A DNA stretch of 40,711 nt, taken from Rufibacter sediminis (lineage in GTDB: Bacteria > Bacteroidota > Bacteroidia > Cytophagales > Hymenobacteraceae). A program made the position numbers and the translations under genes. Where the stretch lies: the NCBI RefSeq assembly GCF_014269285.1, contig NZ_JACOAF010000007.1:1-40711 (forward strand), in the 5' to 3' direction. Below are positions 33,930 to 40,562 of the stretch, piece by piece (position 1 is the stretch's first letter; every line of letters starts with the position of its first letter). Below the pieces are notes generated by a model that did not search any database, had not been told where the DNA came from, and was given only the letters and a program-made list of their open reading frames with translations.

Positions 33930-35477
33930 ATGCCTAACCAAAATATTGACCCCATTTTTCAGTTGATAAAATCGCTTACCCCTTCCGAGAAAAGGCACTT
34001 TAGACTGTTTACCAACCGGAGCGGCTCTAGTGAGGACCTGAAGTTTCTGCTGTTGTTTGACGCCATGGACCAGCAGGACACCTTGAATGAGGCCCAGGTG
34101 CTGAAGCAGGTGCCCAGCATCAAGAAGGCCCAGCTGGCCAATCTGAAGAACAACCTCTACAAGCATTTGCTCTCCAGCCTGCGGGCCTTCCATACGCCCC
34201 AGAACCTGGACATCCAGTTGCACGAGCAGCTGGACTACGCGCGCGTCTTATATAACAAGGGTTTCTACCAGCAGAGCCTGAAGATGCTGGACAAAGTGAA
34301 AGTCACGGCCCTGGAATATGAGTTACCGCACATCGCGCTCACGGCCATTGACTTTGAAAAGCTGATTGAGAGCCAGTACATTACCCGCAGTCTGAGCGGC
34401 CGCGCGGAGAGCCTGACCCAGGAAGCCACCGCTGTTTCTGCGCACATCTCCCAGATGCACCAGCTATCAAACGTGGCGCTGCGCCTGTATGGCCTATACC
34501 TGAAGGTGGGCCTGGCCCGGAATCAGGAAGACTACAACTCGATTTCGGCCTTCTTTCAGGAAAACCTGCCCGAAATAGACATGCGCCGGGCGGGCTTCTA
34601 CGAGAAGCTGTACTACCACCAGTCGCACGTGTGGTATTACCTCATGATTCAGGATTTCAAGAACTGTTACCGCGCCGCGCAGAAGTGGGTGGATCTATTT
34701 GACGAATATCCGCATATGAAAGAGCGGCGGCCCGTGCTCTACATCAAGGGCATGCACAACCTGCTCAACACACTGTATAACATCTTATACCATTCCAAAT
34801 TTGTACGGGTACTGAAGCAACTGGAAGACTATGCGACCGATCCAGCGCGGCGGTCTAACCCCAACGTAGACACGCTGCTGTTTCTCTACATCTACACCAA
34901 CAAGATCAACGGCTATTTTCTGGAAGGCAAGTTCACCGAGGGCTTGCAGGTGATTCCGGGCGTACTCAAGAACCTGGAAGGCTTCCAGGCCCAACTGGAC
35001 CCGCACCGCATGCTGGTGTTCTACTACAAAATTGCCAGTCTGTACTTTGGCTCCGGCGATTTTAAAAAAGCCATTGAGTACCTGAACAAGGTCATCCATC
35101 ACCAAAACACCAGTCTGCGCGAGGACCTGCAGTGCTTTGCGCGGATCTTAAACCTGATTGCTCACTACGAGGCCGGCTACGATGATGACACCCTGGATTA
35201 CCAGATCCGGACGGTGTACCATTTCCTGGGCAAAATGGACAACCAGCAGCAAATGCAGGTAGAGATTTTCAAGTTCCTGCGCTCCGTGGGCAACATTGCC
35301 CCTTACCAGCTAAAGGACGCCTTCATTACCCTCAAGGAAAAGCTGATCGCTATCTCCCAAAACCCCTACGAGCGTCGCCCTTTCATGTACCTAGATATCA
35401 TCTCCTGGCTGGAAAGCAAGATAGAGAATATACCCGTTGAGGAAATCATGCGCCGGAAACAGGGAAGATTAAAGTAG
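33930..35477 (+). CDS. Helical-repeat (TPR-like) protein of unknown function (515 aa)
   Basis: The protein is all-helical by appearance, with repeated Tyr/Leu/Ala patterns such as ARVLYNKGFYQQSLKMLDKV and YFGSGDFKKAIEYLNKVIHH that read as TPR-like units. There is no signal peptide or membrane segment. The N-terminus (IFQLIKSLTPSEKRHFRLFT) resembles a motif I associate with cytosolic Bacteroidota proteins of unknown role. It is divergent from leuA across a 146-bp gap. The codon use is core-like. It is the last core gene before the right cassette array. TPR proteins usually serve as protein-binding scaffolds; nothing more specific is visible. Confidence 0.75.
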   Translation: MPNQNIDPIFQLIKSLTPSEKRHFRLFTNRSGSSEDLKFLLLFDAMDQQDTLNEAQVLKQVPSIKKAQLANLKNNLYKHLLSSLRAFHTPQNLDIQLHEQLDYARVLYNKGFYQQSLKMLDKVKVTALEYELPHIALTAIDFEKLIESQYITRSLSGRAESLTQEATAVSAHISQMHQLSNVALRLYGLYLKVGLARNQEDYNSISAFFQENLPEIDMRRAGFYEKLYYHQSHVWYYLMIQDFKNCYRAAQKWVDLFDEYPHMKERRPVLYIKGMHNLLNTLYNILYHSKFVRVLKQLEDYATDPARRSNPNVDTLLFLYIYTNKINGYFLEGKFTEGLQVIPGVLKNLEGFQAQLDPHRMLVFYYKIASLYFGSGDFKKAIEYLNKVIHHQNTSLREDLQCFARILNLIAHYEAGYDDDTLDYQIRTVYHFLGKMDNQQQMQVEIFKFLRSVGNIAPYQLKDAFITLKEKLIAISQNPYERRPFMYLDIISWLESKIENIPVEEIMRRKQGRLK

Positions 35478-35482
35478 CAATT

Positions 35483-35521
35483 CGTTTTGGGGCTGTTTCG
35501 GTAAAATCAGGCTATAAACGG
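35483..35521. repeat. 38-bp inverted repeat, last copy before the right array
   Basis: CGTTTTGGGGCTGTTTCGG followed by TAAAATCAGGCTATAAACGG. It lies six bases after the stop of the TPR-like gene. No copy was seen from here to the window end. Confidence 0.65.
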
Positions 35522-35580
35522 GAAGGATTCTCTTCCTTATAGGATTAAGATAGAACTATATAGTATATTCGATAGTGCAG

Positions 35581-35680
35581 TTCCGTTTATCTGACTACCG
35601 TTGGTTTGATAAACGGAAGTTTGGCTCCAAGTATAGAGTCAATAACCGGAGTTGTTCCGTTTATTTAGTAGTTGGCAGTA
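35581..35680 (+). repeat. Entry site before the right array: duplicated half-site and palindrome
   Basis: TTCCGTTTAT-N9-GTTGG at 35581-35604 is repeated as TTCCGTTTAT-N6-GTTGG at 35655-35675. Between them ATAAACGGAA (35609-35618) pairs with TTCCGTTTAT (35655-35664), so the block folds as one attC-like hairpin. It lacks an R'' AAC and the CGGCCGACGGCC core. The first cassette begins at GTTGGCAGTA (35671). Confidence 0.55.
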
Positions 35681-35710
35681 AGCGAAAAAATAAATTAACT
35701 CTTATGAAAA

Positions 35711-36388
35711 ATGAAAGCTATTAGTCCTAAAGAAGTTGATAAGTACGTTGAAAAACTTTTAAAAAAAATTGGAAGTGAATATGAGCCAGAACAAGTGCCC
35801 GTAAAAGTCGAACCATATTCAAAGTCACAAAATTGCTTTATAAATGTTGAAGAAAAGGTAAAAAAGGACGGAGGAAGCGTTTATTACGGCTGGAATATTT
35901 TTCAATCGGAAATTATTTGTGAAGCGGAAAGACATGCTGTTTGGGAGTCAGCTGAAGGGGATCTGATTGATATAACGCCAAATGAATTAGATTTCGAGCA
36001 GATAATGTTTGTGCCAGATAATGATTTTGTTTACACTGGCCAATTGGTTGACAATATTCGAATAAATATTACGGATAATCCGTTAGTAGATGATTTTATA
36101 TTTCTATGTGAAAACATAGAAAAACTTTATAGTTACGGACAAAGAATTGATGATGAGCAAATGTCAGTTCCGGAACCAGCAGTACAACTGATACCCCACT
36201 TAGAGCAGTTTAAGGCTAATTTATTAAATTTTATCAATTCAGGAGCAAGGCCAAGTAAGCCCTGTTATTGTGGTAGCCCGAAAATATATAAGAATTGTCA
36301 CGGGAAAGATTTTAGAAAAGATGTGTCGAATCTTGTGGCAAAAGTGGAAAGAATATTAAAGAAGAGTAAAGGAATTGCAGAAGAGTAG
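35711..36388 (+). CDS. Cassette-encoded protein with C-terminal SEC-C zinc motif (225 aa)
   Basis: The C-terminus contains PCYCGSPKIYKNCHG with Cys185, Cys187, Cys196 and His197, the SEC-C zinc-binding motif known from the SecA tail and from many stand-alone proteins. The N-terminal 170 residues hold an unrecognised alpha/beta domain with VYYGWNIFQSEIICEAERHAVWE, which I have the impression recurs in other SEC-C proteins. No signal peptide, so cytosolic. SEC-C tails bind zinc and can mediate binding to other proteins. It is the first cassette of the right array and the longest of its soluble cargo. Its attC R'' repeats its own start for 10 bases. Confidence 0.8.
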   Translation: MKAISPKEVDKYVEKLLKKIGSEYEPEQVPVKVEPYSKSQNCFINVEEKVKKDGGSVYYGWNIFQSEIICEAERHAVWESAEGDLIDITPNELDFEQIMFVPDNDFVYTGQLVDNIRINITDNPLVDDFIFLCENIEKLYSYGQRIDDEQMSVPEPAVQLIPHLEQFKANLLNFINSGARPSKPCYCGSPKIYKNCHGKDFRKDVSNLVAKVERILKKSKGIAEE

Positions 36389-36396
36389 AAAAACGC

Positions 36397-36470
36397 CTAC
36401 TGCCAACAAGGTGTAAACGCCAGCCTTCGGCCGACGGCCTCGCCCGTCGCTTACACTAGACGTTGCCAGT
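36397..36470 (+). repeat. attC-like site (right array, 1)
   Basis: R'' CTACTGCCAAC, core CGGCCGACGGCC, R' GTTGCCAGT; AAC to GTT 60 bp. R'' complements the start of the preceding cassette (GTTGGCAGTA) over 10 bases. Confidence 0.85.
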
Positions 36471-36480
36471 AATTATAAAT

Positions 36481-37119
36481 ATGAAAAGTTGGTGTTTGTT
36501 GCTTCTTCTAGTTTTGGTGCTCCTAGATAAAGGACATTCTCAGGTTGAAGTACGGAATCTAAAGACGAGTAATTATAATGCACAGCCTTCTGAGCTGTAT
36601 AGCATTTCTTCAAATAGCGATTTTGAGAAGCGAATCGGAATAAAGCCCATTGCAGAATCCGACTGTGATGTAGAAATAAGATTCTATACTCATGAGGCGT
36701 TGTCCAACACAAAGGATTTGAAGATTTTAACATTAAAGAATGGAATCTGGAAAGGTATTCTATATGATGAATTGAATTACCCGATTCGTAGAATAAGAAA
36801 ATATAAGCTAGTGGCAAGAAATGGGTTTGGGAAATTGTACGACTCTCTTCTTGCGAGTAACCTGACGACGCTACCTAGTCAAAATGAGCTCAGGCAAAAA
36901 ATGAGAAAAGTAACAGTAAGGAATGGACAAGAAGTTGAGCATAGAATTGATGTTACAGACGGGCAGAGCTTTGCTGTTGAATATCAGATTACAGGAAATC
37001 AAAGGACTTTTACTTTTTACAATCCTGAACCATATTCAAAGTTCTATTCTAACGTGCAGGAGCTTAAAGATTATATTAAAATCAGGAATCTATTTGAAAC
37101 AGAACTAAAGAAAAAATAA
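36481..37119 (+). CDS. Cassette-encoded secreted protein of unknown function (212 aa)
   Basis: ATG 36481 gives a signal peptide (MKSWCLLLLLVLVLLDKGHSQ, cut near Ser-Gln). A longer in-frame reading from the TTG at 36463 would start within the attC R' box and spoil the signal. The mature part of about 190 residues is basic and strand-rich with no motif I recognise. Expected in the periplasm or outside. The ATG lies 19 bp after the crossover, preceded by AATTATAAAT, and the stop lies a few bases before the next R''. Confidence 0.7.
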   Translation: MKSWCLLLLLVLVLLDKGHSQVEVRNLKTSNYNAQPSELYSISSNSDFEKRIGIKPIAESDCDVEIRFYTHEALSNTKDLKILTLKNGIWKGILYDELNYPIRRIRKYKLVARNGFGKLYDSLLASNLTTLPSQNELRQKMRKVTVRNGQEVEHRIDVTDGQSFAVEYQITGNQRTFTFYNPEPYSKFYSNVQELKDYIKIRNLFETELKKK

Positions 37120-37120
37120 C

Positions 37121-37194
37121 TTCTGGCAACAAGGTGCATAAGCCATGCTACGGCCGACGGCCTAGCACGTCTCATGCACTAGCCGTTGAGCGTC
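37121..37194 (+). repeat. attC-like site (right array, 2)
   Basis: R'' TTCTGGCAAC, core CGGCCGACGGCC, R' GTTGAGCGTC; 60 bp from AAC to GTT. R'' complements the preceding cassette's start GTTGCCAG. Confidence 0.85.
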
Positions 37195-37203
37195 ATTTAT
37201 AAA

Positions 37204-37623
37204 ATGAAAACAAACTTTGAAATTGAGGAAAATTATGCGGTTCAATTCAAGAACAGACACATTGACCTTCATAACAACTTCGACTTCATTGAACTAGCGG
37301 ACAACGCTGAAAAGAATGAAATCACCCTAAAATTCACAAAAACTAAAGGAGAATGGGTACAAGAAGGAGAATTCTCTCGATTAATCTTTCTACTAAAAAA
37401 CGTCAACTACAGATACTTTGAAGAAGGCGACGATAGTGAATTCCCCGAAGATGCCAAACGTTTGGGAGAAATCACTTTCTTCCCATCTAATTTGCGAGAA
37501 GTTAATGACAGCTTTACTCTGCAAAAGAACCCAGAGGAAAATGACGACCTGATGTTTTTATTTGAGAATGGCAGAGTAGTGAGAGTGAATTGTGAAGAAG
37601 CAGAATTGATAGTAGAAGAATAA
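37204..37623 (+). CDS. Cassette-encoded acidic protein of unknown function (139 aa)
   Basis: ATG 37204 is preceded by ATTTATAAA; the frame is open back into the attC site (TTG 37186), but that would make recombination-site DNA coding. The protein is acidic, with alternating charged and aromatic residues and no signal or membrane segment. I recognise no domain. Its size and strong negative charge (ending EEAELIVEE) resemble many small immunity-type proteins, but this is only a resemblance. Confidence 0.65.
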   Translation: MKTNFEIEENYAVQFKNRHIDLHNNFDFIELADNAEKNEITLKFTKTKGEWVQEGEFSRLIFLLKNVNYRYFEEGDDSEFPEDAKRLGEITFFPSNLREVNDSFTLQKNPEENDDLMFLFENGRVVRVNCEEAELIVEE

Positions 37624-37630
37624 GAAAAAC

Positions 37631-37704
37631 GTCGCTCAACAAGGTGTAAACGTCAGCCTTCGGCCGACGGCCTCGCCCGCCGCTTACACTAGACGTTGTG
37701 GTGC
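37631..37704 (+). repeat. attC-like site (right array, 3)
   Basis: R'' GTCGCTCAAC, core CGGCCGACGGCC, R' GTTGTGGTGC; 60 bp. R'' complements the preceding cassette's GTTGAGCG. Confidence 0.85.
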
Positions 37705-37720
37705 ATTTAAAATATAAAAA

Positions 37721-38188
37721 ATGGGGGTTGCAAGGTCAATTAGAATCAGAGTCGTAACTAACTACCAAACTCTTTCCAGTTTCATCCAAGATTTTACTAA
37801 TGACTTTTGGACTCTGAAAAACCCTGATGGAAAGTTTTACTCAATAGCGGTTGACGACAATGACGACTTTAACCATTTGCCTTTTGACAACTTCGAAGAA
37901 GTCAGCAGAATCCTTGACAAAAGAGAAGAACTGAAAAGAGTAAACTCATTAGTTTTATGGGACATTGATTACTTTGAGAGCAATTCGTTTCTGGTTTACC
38001 CACTTGATAACAATTACGAAGGTTACAGCAAGCATTATGAATTGAGTTTTGTCCTTGGGATTGGCAAAAGAATCAGCGGCTCGGACAGATACACCGATTA
38101 TAGTCATTACCTAAACCTCATGCTTCCAAAACTGAAACAAATTGGAAGCTATGTATGTGAGGTAGAGTGCCAAGACTTTGACAGCTAA
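37721..38188 (+). CDS. Cassette-encoded protein of unknown function (155 aa)
   Basis: I do not recognise the family. It is soluble, without a signal peptide, rich in Asp, Phe and Tyr (DDNDDFNHLPFDNFEEV, LSFVLGIGKRISGSDRYTDYSHYL), and reads as a mixed alpha/beta fold. The ATG is 17-27 bp inside the cassette after an A-rich leader (ATATAAAAA). The stop comes 20 bp before the R'' box, with a purine-rich tail. It is neighboured by two other single-gene cassettes of different type, and nothing suggests a joint operon function. Confidence 0.65.
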   Translation: MGVARSIRIRVVTNYQTLSSFIQDFTNDFWTLKNPDGKFYSIAVDDNDDFNHLPFDNFEEVSRILDKREELKRVNSLVLWDIDYFESNSFLVYPLDNNYEGYSKHYELSFVLGIGKRISGSDRYTDYSHYLNLMLPKLKQIGSYVCEVECQDFDS

Positions 38189-38208
38189 AAAGAAAAGAAA
38201 AGAAAAAC

Positions 38209-38283
38209 GCACCACAACAACACCTAAACGCCATGCATCGGCCGATGGCCTCGCACGCCGTTTAGCCCAGCACGTTACATGGC
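38209..38283 (+). repeat. attC-like site (right array, 4)
   Basis: R'' GCACCACAAC, core variant CGGCCGATGGCC, R' GTTACATGGC; 61 bp. R'' is an exact 10-base complement of the preceding cassette's start GTTGTGGTGC. Confidence 0.87.
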
Positions 38284-38294
38284 ATAGAAAGAAA

Positions 38295-39101
38295 ATGAAA
38301 AGTTACCTATATCTACTTCTATGCTTAATCGCCTCTTGTAAAGTTTCACCTAGCGGAGAGGAAGACTTACCTATGCGGCCAATCGGCCAGATAAAGGAAA
38401 CTGTCTATATCTACGAGGAGAATGGAAAGGAAGGACTTCATGACTCCGTAGGCAATATCATCTTGCCTGCCCAGTTCGACTATATCCAGGACTGGCAGGA
38501 ATACGGATTTATCCTAGTGGATTCGGGAGGCAGAAAGGAATACAATGATTACAAATTCAACAAATACGGTCTTATAAATGCTACTGGCAAGGTACTGTTC
38601 AGGCCGCAGTTCGACTATGTCTTAGTTAATGACTATTCCTCCCTAGTGCTTAAGGATTCCTTGTATGGATATGTCGACACTACTGGCAACTGGCTGATAA
38701 AGCCTAAGTTCAAACATGCCGTTCCATTCTATAGGGGAACTGCTGTCGTGGAGGGCAAAGGGAAATACTTCCTAATTGATAAAAAAGAGAAGTTGGTTTC
38801 CACCATCCCATTCGATACCGTTTGGGGATTTAAGAATGGTGTCTCCGTTGTCGTAAAAGACAATCAGTATGCTTTTGTTGATTACAAGGGAAAACTTATA
38901 TCAACTTTCAGCCAAAACGGCATATCAGAGTTCAACTGGTACCATGGGCAGATAATGAAAGATGGAAAGTGGTACGTAGTTGACACGACAGGACAAATAA
39001 AAATCAAGAATGGGTTTGAATCCCTCTCCATAGAGCATAAAGAAGGGAAGATTTATGCAGAGGGTGTCATGGGAGGTAAAAAAGTCAGAATAGAGTTATA
39101 A
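38295..39101 (+). CDS. Cassette-encoded WG-repeat lipoprotein (268 aa)
   Basis: ATG 38295 gives a lipoprotein signal (MKSYLYLLLCLIASC). An in-frame reading from 38178 would translate the whole attC site and is rejected. The mature protein has five or six WG/KWG-type repeats of about 45 residues, e.g. YGLINATGKVLFRPQFDYV, YGYVDTTGNWLIKPKFKHA and YAFVDYKGKLISTF. Such repeats build beta-propeller-like or solenoid surfaces in envelope proteins of unknown function. It is expected on the outer membrane. It is the largest cassette of the array (about 900 bp). Confidence 0.8.
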   Translation: MKSYLYLLLCLIASCKVSPSGEEDLPMRPIGQIKETVYIYEENGKEGLHDSVGNIILPAQFDYIQDWQEYGFILVDSGGRKEYNDYKFNKYGLINATGKVLFRPQFDYVLVNDYSSLVLKDSLYGYVDTTGNWLIKPKFKHAVPFYRGTAVVEGKGKYFLIDKKEKLVSTIPFDTVWGFKNGVSVVVKDNQYAFVDYKGKLISTFSQNGISEFNWYHGQIMKDGKWYVVDTTGQIKIKNGFESLSIEHKEGKIYAEGVMGGKKVRIEL

Positions 39102-39108
39102 AAACTAC

Positions 39109-39182
39109 GCCATGTAACATTGTATAAAAATCATGTTTCGGCCGACGGCCTCACACGTTTTTTATACTAACCGTTAGCGGTA
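39109..39182 (+). repeat. attC-like site (right array, 5)
   Basis: R'' GCCATGTAAC, core CGGCCGACGGCC, R' GTTAGCGGTA; 60 bp. R'' is an exact 10-base complement of the preceding cassette's GTTACATGGC. Confidence 0.87.
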
Positions 39183-39192
39183 ACTTTAAATA

Positions 39193-39723
39193 ATGAAGAA
39201 GCTTTTCTCCAAATATCACAGGCATTACACTTTCGACCTTGATAAGCCGAAAAGCCTGATTGTTGGCTACATTTCTCAGCAGAAAGAGAAAAAGAGAAGC
39301 TTTCTCGATAAACTCACAAGTTTTTCCATCGACTTCAGCGAAGTGAGTTTTACTGGTACGGACACAATAGAAATAAATGTGCGACCAACGAACCTACAGC
39401 CATTCAGAGCAAACGGAAGAATCAGAATAGAAATAATCAGCGGACTAGACAGAATCGGAACAAGATTACAGGCTGAAATTATCCCTTACTATAAAACAAA
39501 CATTTACGGAATTTATTTTATAATCTTCTTCCTTGCTTTTCTTACTTTGCTTGGGCTTATCATAAGCACCATTAAATTTACAATTCTTTGGGCCTTACTC
39601 TCTTGGCTAACCTTCACCATGATAATTCATCTACTGTTATTGAAAAGTAGAAGCCAGCTTAAAGGAAATTTGGAAGACTTAGTACTTGAACTAAAAAGAA
39701 AAGCAACCGCTAACAAGGCATAA
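39193..39723 (+). CDS. Cassette-encoded two-TM membrane protein (176 aa)
   Basis: About 105 soluble N-terminal residues, basic and strand-rich, are followed by two closely spaced hydrophobic helices (IYGIYFIIFFLAFLTLLGLI and FTILWALLSWLTFTMIIHLL) and a short basic tail. I do not recognise a family. Both ends would face the same side, the cytosol by the positive-inside rule. The stop codon lies inside the attC site: the last residues (about ATANKA) are encoded by the R'' box, so gene and site overlap by about 20 bp. Confidence 0.7.
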   Translation: MKKLFSKYHRHYTFDLDKPKSLIVGYISQQKEKKRSFLDKLTSFSIDFSEVSFTGTDTIEINVRPTNLQPFRANGRIRIEIISGLDRIGTRLQAEIIPYYKTNIYGIYFIIFFLAFLTLLGLIISTIKFTILWALLSWLTFTMIIHLLLLKSRSQLKGNLEDLVLELKRKATANKA

Positions 39724-39776
39724 AAGTCAGCTACGGCCGACGGCCTTGCCGTCTTTTATACTAGACGTTATAGGGC
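39704..39776 (+). repeat. attC-like site (right array, 6)
   Basis: R'' CAACCGCTAAC, core CGGCCGACGGCC, R' GTTATAGGGC; 58 bp, the shortest. R'' complements the preceding cassette's GTTAGCGGT. It overlaps the end of the two-TM gene. Confidence 0.83.
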
Positions 39777-39795
39777 ATTTAAAACATAAAATGAA

Positions 39796-40542
39796 ATGAA
39801 AAGAATTTACTTATTAGCTGTAGGGATACTATTACTGAACTCATGCTCTGAAAAGAGAGACGGGGAGGAAAAAACTGGGCTACTCTCGCATTTGGTAAGC
39901 ATTACCGACAATGAAAACAAAGGAGTAGAAGAAGTCCTGGACTTTTATGGCGGCCAATGCAAATACGCAGTTGGCGCGTCCGCATCAACTGACGAGGGGA
40001 AAAAGAAATACTTTGAGCTTGAGGTAAGCCAAAGTGAGGGCATTGATAAGCTGGCCGATTCTCCTCACCTCCCAGGCTCCAATATTCCTTACCTGTTTTT
40101 TAGGAACTTAGGCAAGGAAGCAGAAAATTATGATGAAATCCACACCGTTTTAGTCTACAAGGACGGGCAGAAATCAACCTATAAGTATTCAACAGAGACT
40201 TTACGTCTTGTAACTGAACGGATGAAGGTTGCCGAAAAGATTGTGTGGCTTATAAAAGAAAAGGACTATGATGCGCTTATGCCAATGCTTAACGATTCAG
40301 CATTGTTCAAGTACGACAAAAAAGCATTGATAGCTTCATTGAAGGAAGCGGACGGTAAGTTAGGGAATGTGACCGAACCATTGAGGCCTTTTGGTTTCAA
40401 AGTCAACCAGACCAAGGACGGGAAAGAGATTCTACATATCTATGGGGCAATGATTCGGGATAAACAGAATAATGGGTTCGGACTTGACCTTGACCTGAAA
40501 GGAAAGAAAGAGGAAGCCTACTTGCTTAACTACGAACTTTGA
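39796..40542 (+). CDS. Cassette-encoded lipoprotein of unknown function (248 aa)
   Basis: The signal ends in a lipobox (ILLLNSC, Cys17), so this is a probable outer-membrane lipoprotein. The mature part has two halves: a strand-rich N-terminal half (about 40-135) and a helical region MKVAEKIVWLIKEKDYDALM followed by strands, which resembles DUF3887/NTF2-like layouts, though I cannot confirm it. ATG 39796 was chosen; an ATG five bases earlier (39791) stops after two codons. It is the last cassette before the IS110-like element. The R'' after it does not match this cassette's own start, unlike every other cassette here. Confidence 0.7.
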   Translation: MKRIYLLAVGILLLNSCSEKRDGEEKTGLLSHLVSITDNENKGVEEVLDFYGGQCKYAVGASASTDEGKKKYFELEVSQSEGIDKLADSPHLPGSNIPYLFFRNLGKEAENYDEIHTVLVYKDGQKSTYKYSTETLRLVTERMKVAEKIVWLIKEKDYDALMPMLNDSALFKYDKKALIASLKEADGKLGNVTEPLRPFGFKVNQTKDGKEILHIYGAMIRDKQNNGFGLDLDLKGKKEEAYLLNYEL

Positions 40543-40550
40543 AAGAAAAA

Positions 40551-40562
40551 CGCCTCACAACA
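40551..40562 (+). other. Terminal attC R'' half-site joined to the IS
   Basis: CGCCTCACAAC followed by A. The element continues as TTGTGTTCTATGG (reverse complement of its 3' end) instead of the AAGGTG expected in this array. The reverse complement GTTGTGAGG does not fit the cassette start GTTATAGGG. Confidence 0.65.

Noticed and set aside
38178..38294. N-terminal extension of the WG-repeat lipoprotein gene across the attC site
   Set aside because: Starting at 38178 would translate the entire recombination site and destroy the lipoprotein signal; ATG 38295 gives a normal one. The same reasoning removes the upstream TTG starts at 36463 and 37186.
36397..39776. Regular spaced repeats read as a CRISPR array
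   Set aside because: The spacers are 500-900 bp and each holds a gene, repeat ends vary with the neighbouring gene, and no cas genes are present. Cassette sites explain the pattern better.
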